Assembly (NCBI GenBank): GCA_017444045.1
Contig: JAFSXO010000075.1
Span: 1-15,910 of the forward strand
Reading direction: 5' to 3'
DNA from: a bacterium
Lineage (GTDB): Bacteria; Vulcanimicrobiota; Xenobia; Xenobiales; Xenobiaceae
DNA: 15,910 nucleotides
Shown here: one piece after another, positions 8,601 through 14,360 of the stretch
Numbering within the stretch: position 1 is the first letter of the stretch
How the letters are laid out: each line of letters opens with the position of its first letter
The notes under the pieces: model-generated
Told to the model about the DNA's origin: nothing
What the model saw: the letters and a program-made list of their open reading frames with translations, nothing else
The model's database searches: none
Translations under genes and position numbers: made by a program

Positions 8601-9371
8601 AATCTTCCCTTGGCTCGTGCCTACGCTCAGCAGGGAGAGTACGATAAGGCCATAGCCTGCTTCCAGTCATTTATGAAGTACGCCGATAACGGCACCGACA
8701 GTGGCCTGCTCTGTAAGGCGTATGTGGGTATGGGCTATTCCTATCTGGCCCAAAAGAATTACAACCGCGCCGCCGAGGTGTTCCGCGCTGTTCTGCAGCG
8801 GGATCGCTCCGTGTCCGAAGCCTGGCGCGGCCTGGCCGAGGTGGCTCTGTCCAAAAAGAATTACGATCAGGCGCAGCAGTTCCTGAATCAGGGGCTTAAA
8901 GCCGAGCCGCGCAGCCTAAAGCTGCAGATGCTGGCTGCCGATATCCAGGGAGCGCGCGGTGCCTGGGCCAATGCCGTTTCTATTATGCAGACCGCCTGCG
9001 ACCAGCATCCGCATGATCCCGATGCCTTTGAGCATTTGGGCCGGGCTCTGCGCAAAAATGGGCGCCTGCAGGATGCTATCGACGTGTTCAACAGGGCGGC
9101 ACAGCGCTTCCCGAATTTGGAGGGCCATTTTATCTGGCTGCGTGGGCGCATAGAATTCCGCCAGGGGCAGTATGATGTGGCCTTGTGGTCGTACCGCCAG
9201 GCGCTGGAGCTGGTCTGCGACGACTGGCGCATTTATGTAGACCTGGGCAAGGCCTGTGTCAGTCTGCAGCAGATGAACGATGCCCAGTCGGCCTTCAATA
9301 AGGCTGTGCGCTGTGCTCCCGATGAGGAAAAGAAGAAGATTAAGAATCTTATGGCGAGGCTTAATCTGTAG
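5649..9371 (+). CDS. Eukaryotic-like Ser/Thr protein kinase fused to a zinc ribbon and about 20 TPR repeats
   Basis: This 1240-residue protein has a complete Hanks-type kinase domain at about residues 9-268: glycine loop GRGGMG (17-22), VAIK lysine K39, alpha-C glutamate E57, HRDLKPDN (133-140), DFG (153-155), GTAAYVSPEQ (173-182) and TDIYSLGV (192-199). It should therefore be catalytically active. A low-complexity Ala/Pro/Ser linker follows (about 270-475), containing one likely helical stretch near 300-325. A short coiled-coil-like stretch (478-500) leads into a four-cysteine zinc ribbon, C509, C512, C523 and C526 (CPKCG and CEKCG). From about 539 to 1230 I count about 20 TPR-like units of about 34 residues. 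No transmembrane segment is visible, so it is probably cytosolic. The kinase presumably phosphorylates partners gathered by the TPR superhelix; those partners are unknown. The ATG at 5649 follows AGGTGGAAGG. It converges with the fak operon. Confidence 0.95.
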   Translation: MDDPVYVGRYRVIEELGRGGMGIVYRGEDPVLERPVAIKVLLQKRLNQKMVERFLREAKTAARLDSPYIVKIHDIGQVDDVYFIVMELVDGCAFSSMIEEDVVPRPAQLRERLGIFRQVLEAVNYAHENQVIHRDLKPDNIMVSKSGRVKVMDFGLAFFQGHHSLTEVGQVMGTAAYVSPEQAQGKITDNRTDIYSLGVILFEIITGSWPFTATNPLDMFRKVAEMPPPSPRSINPTISLELDSLVLRMLAKRPEDRFQNIREILAVYDAAVAANSAEEAVAPIPMVAAPAKPLAPGEFDAQALLDSIVSSSDISKEWLDHINLEEALSDTAPVASLSAGTPKRPTPLAPGPALRQAIDQTSVDVGGAKSGSGQVPAFVPPASLAAALSASAPAPSADGQAASAAHGFAADHSKEEALLPTQAVSPAQYTSAPPKPSNGPAGAGGLNKPYVTAVKSGAVASNSWMANVASDSGQGGGRVENLLGRLQRQEEQVEAISANIGVGEESLFCPKCGAENQASSKVCEKCGSTLSISQYISQREAANYLEEGKSLYEKANYNEAIVSLLQAISKDSNSSEAYLYLGRAYLETGNYGEAHNAIERAVNLSTDAQPYVALADFYQYTGQPEMVISALQHALDREEMDTGTRCRLAFSYREMGRLDAAIQEYRRVVEIDPQHLEANRQLGMILADCQRYDEAITYLEQVCYLDPRDSSAYSLLSRLYIQAGRISKAQQLLRNALQYDDCNATLHSELATLYLAQNQGQQAVDELNASLELDPGNTEASARLATLLYQHGQVSDAVTQLEQALVHHPQDVRLHRQLGEIYMLAGHLEKALDHFEALVALDPQSAELYNRLGRIYQKKRYDSESINAYRKAVELHPVNSAYREDLAMAYYTTGDLEPAAQEFAKAARLDYKNPDYPKALGIIYVDLGRYDEAVRQFQQSISLNNNDAQAHGMLGKALAGQGLNNLAIMEFQHALELAPQWYFLNLPLARAYAQQGEYDKAIACFQSFMKYADNGTDSGLLCKAYVGMGYSYLAQKNYNRAAEVFRAVLQRDRSVSEAWRGLAEVALSKKNYDQAQQFLNQGLKAEPRSLKLQMLAADIQGARGAWANAVSIMQTACDQHPHDPDAFEHLGRALRKNGRLQDAIDVFNRAAQRFPNLEGHFIWLRGRIEFRQGQYDVALWSYRQALELVCDDWRIYVDLGKACVSLQQMNDAQSAFNKAVRCAPDEEKKKIKNLMARLNL

Positions 9372-9393
9372 GCAAAGCTGATACTGCGTAAGC

Positions 9394-9429
9394 GCATAGG
9401 CTGGCGATGCCATTACGTTAGGCCTATGC
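9394..9429 (+). terminator. Hairpin downstream of the kinase gene, candidate terminator
   Basis: GCATAGGC (9394-9401) pairs perfectly with GCCTATGC (9422-9429), with one further U-G pair inside. A small nested hairpin, TGGC-GAT-GCCA, sits in the loop. It begins 23 nt after the kinase stop. No T run follows, so it may be an RNA-stabilising or Rho-assisted end. An overlapping weaker hairpin (GCTGAC at 9428-9433 with GTCGGC at 9440-9445) could compete with it. Confidence 0.45.
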
Positions 9430-9630
9430 TGACGCGATTGTCGGCTGTTGTGAGCAGAGCAGGGCTAGATCGCATAACAGGCTCCGCACCGGGCCAATCT
9501 GAGCGCAGCTGAGCGGTAACGTCACACGCCAGTGCATCGCTAACATGCTTGCGCAGGTGCTAGCCTGATGGCATTGCTAAGGCCTGTCGGGGGAAAAGCC
9601 GCGCCGGTGACAGATGGGACAGCCTAAGGC

Positions 9631-10467
9631 TTAGTAGTACATTACGCCCAAGGCGCCGGGGCCCGCGTGAACGGCTATGACCGAGCCGATCTCCCCGCGC
9701 AGCAGCTCGTAGTCGCCTTCTATGGTCTGGCGGATTTTTTCTTCAAGCTGGGGCATGTATTCCGCGCATCCGCCGTGGGCCACATAGATGCGCTTTATCG
9801 GGCTGATCAGATGATCGTGCAGAGTCAGCGAGGCCAGCTTGTTGATTACCTGGACATTGCCGAAGGCTTTGTCCTGCTGCATGAGCATATTGCTTTCAAA
9901 GGTGAAGATGGGTTTAATTTTCAGCAGGCTGCCGATAGCCATAGTGGCCTTGCCGATGCGGCCGCCGCGGTGCAGATGCGCCAAGTCTGAGAGCGAGAAC
10001 CAAATGTGCAGATGCGAGCGCATACCGTCTAGGTATTCGGCGATCTCCTCAGTGCTTTTGCCCAAATCGGCCTGCTCTTTGGCGGCGAGCACCATAAGCC
10101 CCATGCCCAGGGTAAGATTGTGGGAATCGTATACGCGAATGCGTTTTCCGTCTTCGCCCATCATGTTTTTAGCCTGCATGGCGACATTGGCGGTGCCGGA
10201 AAGCGAGGAGGCGATGTGAATGGATATAATATCGCCTTTGATTTTGCTGTACGCGTCGATAAAGCTCTGCAGAGGCGGCTGGGAGGTCGTAGGCAGCGCA
10301 TGATCCTCGGTGATCATTCTGTACAGCTCGTTTGTGGTTATGGTGACTCCGTCGATATAGCTTTTGGTGCCAACCTGAACGTGCAGGGGAACGGAAACTA
10401 TATTCTTTTGCTCTAATATCTGAGGATATATGTCGCAGGTAGAATCGGTTACGACTGTAACGGGCAT
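9631..10467 (-). CDS. fakB: DegV family fatty-acid-binding protein (FakB-like)
   Basis: This 278-residue protein has normal DegV/FakB length. FakB proteins hold a fatty acid in a buried pocket and present its carboxylate to the kinase FakA, giving an acyl-phosphate for phospholipid synthesis. Signatures seen are VTDSTCD (6-12), PTTSQPP (59-65, carrying the carboxylate-binding Thr/Ser), IASSLSGT (85-92), LHRGGRIG and the C-terminal HAGPGALGV with H267. All are typical of the family. The start ATG is 3 nt after the fakA stop. A GGAG Shine-Dalgarno at 10474-10477 sits inside the last sense codons of fakA with 6-nt spacing, so translation is probably coupled. Chain-length preference cannot be read from the sequence. 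Direct adjacency to fakA makes the FakB role much more secure than for a lone DegV protein. Confidence 0.94.
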   Translation of the reverse strand: MPVTVVTDSTCDIYPQILEQKNIVSVPLHVQVGTKSYIDGVTITTNELYRMITEDHALPTTSQPPLQSFIDAYSKIKGDIISIHIASSLSGTANVAMQAKNMMGEDGKRIRVYDSHNLTLGMGLMVLAAKEQADLGKSTEEIAEYLDGMRSHLHIWFSLSDLAHLHRGGRIGKATMAIGSLLKIKPIFTFESNMLMQQDKAFGNVQVINKLASLTLHDHLISPIKRIYVAHGGCAEYMPQLEEKIRQTIEGDYELLRGEIGSVIAVHAGPGALGVMYY

Positions 10468-10470
10468 GTC

Positions 10471-12162
10471 TTACTCCAAGGTCACCAATATCGGGTAGTG
10501 GGGCTGGCCTCCCCACAGGAATTCAACTTTTATGCTGGGCAGTGCTTCGCTGATTTTCATCAGAATGCCTTCTGCCTGGTTGGGGTCGCATTCCTCGCCG
10601 GCGATCACCACTAAGCGCGAGGCGCTGGCCGTATCGTGAACCTGAAGCAGATCGTGGACGGCGTTCTCTATTGTGTCAGTAACGCCGACCAGCTTTTTGT
10701 TCCAAATGGCCATATAGTCTCCGCGGCGTACTTCGCGTCCCTGTACCGCGGCATCGCGTACGGCCTGGGTAATTTCGCCATGGCTGAGCTTGGGTGCGTA
10801 TTCGGTTAGGCAGCTGTAAGCTTTGGGCTGGCGCAGGGCGGCTATCATCTGCGAGGGGCACACGGTCTCGATCGGTTTGGCCGGAACCTGTCCGAGCTCG
10901 ATAGCCTGTCTGACGGCGGCTATGCAGTTGCTGTTGTTGCAGAATACTTCGACGGGTCTGGAGGAGCCGCCATTGGCGTAGGCTGTATTTATGGCCTGCA
11001 TAATCTCCTGAGCGCTGGGGTTGGCGGTCTGACCGCCGGGGATTACGGCTATGCCCCAGGCCTGCAGATAATCGCAGAAGCCGTCGCCAGACACGATAGC
11101 TGCCATAGGCGGAAGCTCGCTGGCCTTTACGGCACTCGGAGAAGGCGGCTCGACGATCACTAATTCGCCGCTTAATTCTGCAGCTGAAGACTGATGGTCA
11201 GAGTTGATACCGTGCTGGTAATTCTCAAGGCGGTGCCTGTTCTGCTCGCGCATATTCTCGACCTTGCGCTTATAGCTCTTGGCTCCGGCGGTTACCAGGC
11301 GCTCAACGGCATCGACATCGTTGGTGTGAATGTGTACCTTCAGAATGTCCTGGGTCTTGGCTATTACGATAGAATCGCCCATGGTCTGCAGCGTGGGCAG
11401 TACTTCTTCTGGGGTGAGCTCTGTGCCGTGCATTAAAAATTCCACGCAGTAGCTGTACTGGATACTGGCGGACAGGGCTTCATGCCCAGGCGTGGCTAAA
11501 TGCTCCGTGTATTCGCGCACGTCATGGATATCGGTTAGCTGCTCGCCTCTGGCTATTTTCAGCATGCCTTCGTATAAATACACCAGCCCCAGTCCGCCGG
11601 CGTCTACTACACCGGCATCGCGCAGCACGGGCAGCTCTTCGTAGCTGGTAAGCAGCGTTTTGCGCGCGGTGTGGGCCAGGTTGGTTAAAAACTCTACCAG
11701 GTTGGTAACGCTGGAGGACATGCTTTCGGCATGTTCGGCCATAGTTCTGATAACCGTTAAAATAGTGCCTTCACGGGGGTGCTGTACGGCTTTATAGGCG
11801 AAGTCTGAGGCGCAGCGGAATGCTTTGGCTAAATCCTTGACCCTGGCTGTTTTAACATCGGTTAAACCGACGGCAAAACCGTGCAGGATCTGGGACATGA
11901 TAACTCCCGAATTGCCGCGTGCTCCCATCAGCGCACCTCTGGCGGCAGCGTTTGCTACGTTGCTTACAGATTCATCTGATCTGATGGCGGCCAATGCGGA
12001 GATGGCACCGCGTACCGTGAGGGACAGGTTTGTGCCGGTGTCGCCGTCGGGTACGGGGAAAACGTTAAGCTCGTTTAACAGTCCCCTATGCAATGACAGC
12101 CAGCGGCCGCCGGCCACCAGCATGCGTTTGTATAGTATTCCGTTGCAGCACGTAATATCCAA
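10471..12162 (-). CDS. fakA: Fatty acid kinase catalytic subunit FakA (DAK2/DhaL domain, YloV-like)
   Basis: This 563-residue protein matches FakA in order and length. The N-terminal DhaL-type nucleotide domain has LNVFPVPDGDTGTN (32-45), ARGNSGVIMSQ (81-91), REGTILTV (130-137) and DAGVVDAGGLGL (182-193). The middle domain keeps the zinc-type ligands expected from the S. aureus enzyme: C239 (SYCVEFL), H277 and H279 (VHIHTND). A polar, proline-containing linker (about 315-350) leads to the C-terminal DegV-like domain, which ends with the family signature WGGQPHYPILV. It phosphorylates FakB-bound fatty acids with ATP. The start is TTG at 12162, supported by AGGAAG 8 nt upstream (12171-12176), by an in-frame stop just above, and by N-terminal similarity (NGILYKRML) that precedes the first internal Met. 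It heads a two-gene operon with fakB. Confidence 0.95.
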   Translation of the reverse strand: MDITCCNGILYKRMLVAGGRWLSLHRGLLNELNVFPVPDGDTGTNLSLTVRGAISALAAIRSDESVSNVANAAARGALMGARGNSGVIMSQILHGFAVGLTDVKTARVKDLAKAFRCASDFAYKAVQHPREGTILTVIRTMAEHAESMSSSVTNLVEFLTNLAHTARKTLLTSYEELPVLRDAGVVDAGGLGLVYLYEGMLKIARGEQLTDIHDVREYTEHLATPGHEALSASIQYSYCVEFLMHGTELTPEEVLPTLQTMGDSIVIAKTQDILKVHIHTNDVDAVERLVTAGAKSYKRKVENMREQNRHRLENYQHGINSDHQSSAAELSGELVIVEPPSPSAVKASELPPMAAIVSGDGFCDYLQAWGIAVIPGGQTANPSAQEIMQAINTAYANGGSSRPVEVFCNNSNCIAAVRQAIELGQVPAKPIETVCPSQMIAALRQPKAYSCLTEYAPKLSHGEITQAVRDAAVQGREVRRGDYMAIWNKKLVGVTDTIENAVHDLLQVHDTASASRLVVIAGEECDPNQAEGILMKISEALPSIKVEFLWGGQPHYPILVTLE

Positions 12163-12487
12163 TGACTTGTCTTCCTATATATATCTATCCAGACCTGCGC
12201 AGCATGTCCGGCAGATAAAGTGTAACTGAATCTAGAAAAGGCGGCTTTCTATATTTGCTTAAATAGTCCTTTGTCCGATACCGTTTATGTAGCCATAGTC
12301 TTAAGCGGATGGCAGGGGAGATGTGCCGTATCTGCGACAGTGCTGAAATCGGAAGGACTCGGGAAAACGTTTGTTTAAATATCCATGTCGCCGTGTCTGT
12401 GCGTACCTGCAGTATAGCGCTGCAGTCCATGCTGAGCTTGCGGCGATTTAACTGAGCGCTTAGCGCCTAAATGCGGAGTCTTTTTCG
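12163..12487. promoter_or_regulatory. Divergent intergenic region between fakA and exbB
   Basis: This 325-bp region should carry promoters for both fakA (minus) and exbB (plus). I see no near-consensus promoter. A weak minus-strand candidate is CGGACA, then 18 bp, then TATAGA, in the 12250-12280 area. Two dyads stand out: CTGCAG at 12407-12412 repeated at 12420-12425 with 7 bp between, and GCGC-TTA-GCGC at 12456-12466, only 22 bp from the exbB ATG. Either could be an operator. GGAG (12475-12478) is the likely exbB ribosome-binding site. An 81-codon minus ORF here has no support. Confidence 0.5.
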
Positions 12488-13147
12488 ATGGATATACTCA
12501 ATGATGTTACCGGAGTCGGCTTAGGAACTCTGGTAGTTTTGCTGATCTGCTCGATAGTTGTGATTTCAATAGTGCTTGAACGCCTTTTTTATCTGCGCAA
12601 TAATGTAGTAAATGCCAACTGGCTTCACGCATATATGGCCAAGTTCTTGGTCGAAGGCAATATTGATGAAGCTAAAAACAAGGTATCGAAGATCGGCGGT
12701 CTGCTGCCTAGGGTTTATGAATGCGGTCTGTCCCGTTTCGGATTGACCCAGGAGGCGGGAGAAGTCGCCATGAGCAGCGCCATTGCTGAACAGAGGCTGA
12801 AATTAGAAAAGAATATGCCCATCATCAGCACTATCGCGGTTATCTCACCCTTTATCGGTCTGTTCGGTACGGTCGGCGGTATTATTAAGACCTTCGCCGA
12901 TGTGGCCGAAAAAGGCCAGGCCGGTGTGGCCGTGGTTTCGGCCGGTGTATCAGAAGCTCTGGTGGCTACAGCTTTTGGTCTGTTTGTGGCTATTACGGCG
13001 GTTATCGCCTTCAACTATTTCAAGGCCCGCATTAGCCGTATCGTCGCCGAGATGACCAATGCCGCGTCTCATCTTTCGGAGATGATGGAGCTGGTGCGCA
13101 ACCATGAGCCCTTCCCCGAAGACCTTACCACCTTCGATGTTAAATAG
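12488..13147 (+). CDS. exbB: MotA/TolQ/ExbB-family proton channel (ExbB-like)
   Basis: This 219-residue inner-membrane protein has the three-helix layout of ExbB/TolQ: TM1 about residues 12-33, a cytoplasmic segment, TM2 about 112-134 (IAVISPFIGLFGTVGGI) and TM3 about 150-177. TM3 begins with the family block GVSEALVATAFGLFVAIT; E156 and T161 correspond by alignment to the functionally important Glu and Thr of E. coli ExbB TM3. With ExbD dimers it forms a pentameric motor that uses the proton-motive force to energise TonB-dependent import or a related envelope task. The ATG at 12488 follows GGAG with 9-nt spacing. Two ExbD genes follow, the first after an unusual 158-bp structured spacer. ExbB and TolQ cannot be strictly separated by sequence; the absence of tolA, tolB or pal nearby favours the ExbB label only weakly. 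Confidence 0.93.
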   Translation: MDILNDVTGVGLGTLVVLLICSIVVISIVLERLFYLRNNVVNANWLHAYMAKFLVEGNIDEAKNKVSKIGGLLPRVYECGLSRFGLTQEAGEVAMSSAIAEQRLKLEKNMPIISTIAVISPFIGLFGTVGGIIKTFADVAEKGQAGVAVVSAGVSEALVATAFGLFVAITAVIAFNYFKARISRIVAEMTNAASHLSEMMELVRNHEPFPEDLTTFDVK

Positions 13148-13171
13148 CTTCGCCATATAGCGTCGGCAGGT

Positions 13172-13190
13172 GAAAGCGGGATACGCTTTC
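13172..13190 (+). terminator. Hairpin between exbB and exbD (attenuator or partial terminator candidate)
   Basis: GAAAGCG (13172-13178) and CGCTTTC (13184-13190) form a perfect 7-bp stem with a GGATA loop, 25 nt after the exbB stop. Only TTCT follows, so full termination is unlikely. It could set different levels of ExbB and ExbD or protect the upstream mRNA. Confidence 0.45.
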
Positions 13191-13275
13191 TTCTGCTCAG
13201 CTTCTGCTTAGCTAAGCGGCTTGGCCCTTCCTTGTGTCGAGCGAGAGCGCTGGCTGAGCTTTTGTAAGCTTTATC

Positions 13276-13299
13276 TGAATTGCGAGTTTGAATTGCGAG
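13276..13299 (+). repeat. 11-bp tandem direct repeat at the exbD ribosome-binding site
   Basis: TGAATTGCGAG occurs at 13276-13286 and again at 13289-13299, giving a 13-bp period. The second copy runs into GAGG (13297-13300), the probable Shine-Dalgarno site of the first exbD. It is a very short duplication and may be chance slippage or a regulatory site. Confidence 0.7.
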
Positions 13300-13305
13300 G
13301 TTATT

Positions 13306-13815
13306 ATGGCCATTTCGTCAGGACAGGAGGAAGAGCAGGGCGGATTTAGCGACATAAACGTTACGCCGCTGACAGACGTTCTGCTGGTGCTGCTGATTAT
13401 TTTTCTGATCACCGGCAGCTCGATTACATCTCCTTCTCACAATATCGCGCTTCCAGAGGTAATAACCAAGGAAAAGGCCGAGAATGCCAATGTGGTTATC
13501 GATGTCGATCCGCAGGGTGATATTTACGTTGGCAACGATAAGCTTGAGGTAGAAACGCTTAAAACTACTTTAGAGCGCTTGGCGAAGATGAAAAACACCG
13601 ACCGCGTCATTATAAACGCCGACAATAAGACTCCCTACAAGTCGGTAGTGGTGGCGATGAATTCAGCCCGTAAGGCGGGGCTGATAAATATCGCTTTAGC
13701 GACTTCCTTAGACGAGAGCAAGGCCGGAAAGGGTGGGGCGGGCACTTCTGGCGTGAAGATCGTTGGCAATGATGCTGCCACCAAAGAAAGCGGCAAAGGA
13801 GGGGCTAAAAAATAG
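13306..13815 (+). CDS. exbD: ExbD/TolR-family biopolymer transport protein (first copy)
   Basis: This 169-residue protein has one N-terminal transmembrane helix and a periplasmic domain. The signature SDINVTPLTDVLLVLLIIFL spans 15-34; D24 is the proton-carrying aspartate of ExbD/TolR. The periplasmic domain (about 45-140) has the expected strand pattern and ends in a Gly/Lys-rich tail (about 140-169) that looks flexible and is longer than usual. The ATG at 13306 follows GAGG with a 5-nt gap. An in-frame TTG six codons upstream (13288) would add MNCEVI but lacks a ribosome-binding site. The stop TAG shares its G with the GTG start of the second exbD, so the two ExbD proteins are translationally coupled. 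Confidence 0.93.
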   Translation: MAISSGQEEEQGGFSDINVTPLTDVLLVLLIIFLITGSSITSPSHNIALPEVITKEKAENANVVIDVDPQGDIYVGNDKLEVETLKTTLERLAKMKNTDRVIINADNKTPYKSVVVAMNSARKAGLINIALATSLDESKAGKGGAGTSGVKIVGNDAATKESGKGGAKK

Positions 13816-14252
13816 TGCTTGGACGAAGAAAACGCAAAGGCATGACACTCCCTCCTGAAGCCGAGGGCATGTCAGATATCAACATCACGCCGCTGACCGA
13901 CGTGCTGCTCGTTTTGCTCATCATCTTTCTGTGTACGGCCACATCTGCCAATGAGAATGCCTTTAACATGAATCTGCCGCTGGGCTCCGCGGCGGCTACG
14001 GTAAACGTAGCCAACGATGTAGTCGTTGTGAGCATGGACCTTCACGGCAAAATTTACCTGCAGGAGGAGAAAACTCCCGTGCTAAATCCCGAGACCGAGC
14101 TGGTGCAGCGCCTGCAGCTTTATCAGCAGAAGAAGGGAACCGATAAGGTGGCGATTCGCGCTGACGGCAAGGTTGAGTATGGCAAGGTCGTGAAGGTTAT
14201 GGACGCTTCTAAACAGGCTGGCCTGGAAAAGATAGTGCTGGTCGCCAACTAG
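13815..14252 (+). CDS. exbD: ExbD/TolR-family biopolymer transport protein (second copy)
   Basis: This 145-residue ExbD paralog has a basic N-terminus (LGRRKRKGM), consistent with a cytoplasmic start, and then the signature SDINITPLTDVLLVLLIIFL (20-39) with the key aspartate D29. The periplasmic domain differs clearly from that of the first copy and includes VVVVSMDLHGKIYL and VAIRADGKVEYGKVVKVMDA. The start is GTG in a TAGTG stop-start overlap, with AGGAGG at 13797-13802 (12-nt spacing). The internal ATG at 13842 lacks a good site. Two divergent ExbDs under one ExbB suggest a heterodimeric plug or two alternative motors. A terminator follows at about 14326, and no TonB gene is present. Confidence 0.93.
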   Translation: MLGRRKRKGMTLPPEAEGMSDINITPLTDVLLVLLIIFLCTATSANENAFNMNLPLGSAAATVNVANDVVVVSMDLHGKIYLQEEKTPVLNPETELVQRLQLYQQKKGTDKVAIRADGKVEYGKVVKVMDASKQAGLEKIVLVAN

Positions 14253-14253
14253 A

Positions 14254-14281
14254 GCCTGACAGGCCTTCGCTCCTGTCCGGC
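14254..14281 (+). other. Hairpin immediately after the second exbD
   Basis: GACAGG (14258-14263) pairs with CCTGTC (14272-14277). The stem extends with GCC (14254-14256) to GGC (14279-14281) across one U-C mismatch and has the 8-nt loop CCTTCGCT. No T run follows. It probably stabilises the 3' end of the exb message or assists the terminator downstream. Confidence 0.5.
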
Positions 14282-14325
14282 TGCTCTGCTGTTAAGCTAA
14301 TTTATTAGATTATAATGTCTGCTAG

Positions 14326-14360
14326 AGCCGCAGCTTAAGTGTTAGCTGCGGCTTTATTTA
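14326..14360 (+). terminator. Intrinsic terminator of the exb operon, overlapping the rsmA 3' end
   Basis: AGCCGCAGCT (14326-14335) pairs perfectly over 10 bp with AGCTGCGGCT (14344-14353) around the loop TAAGTGTT, followed by TTATTTA on the plus strand. The 3' arm and T-rich tail lie inside the last codons of the convergent rsmA gene, whose stop is at 14335-14337. On the minus strand the hairpin has no T run after it. Confidence 0.75.

Noticed and set aside
5649..9371. TPR repeats considered as a DNA-level tandem repeat
   Set aside because: The units are similar at the protein-pattern level only; the DNA of the units is well diverged.
12185..12430. 81-codon minus-strand ORF in the fakA-exbB gap
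   Set aside because: It has no Shine-Dalgarno site, an unremarkable composition and no motif, and it occupies the place expected for divergent promoters.
14311..14316. Perfect TATAAT between exbD and rsmA
   Set aside because: There is no -35 match at 16-18 bp on either strand, and a transcript would run into a terminator or antisense to rsmA.
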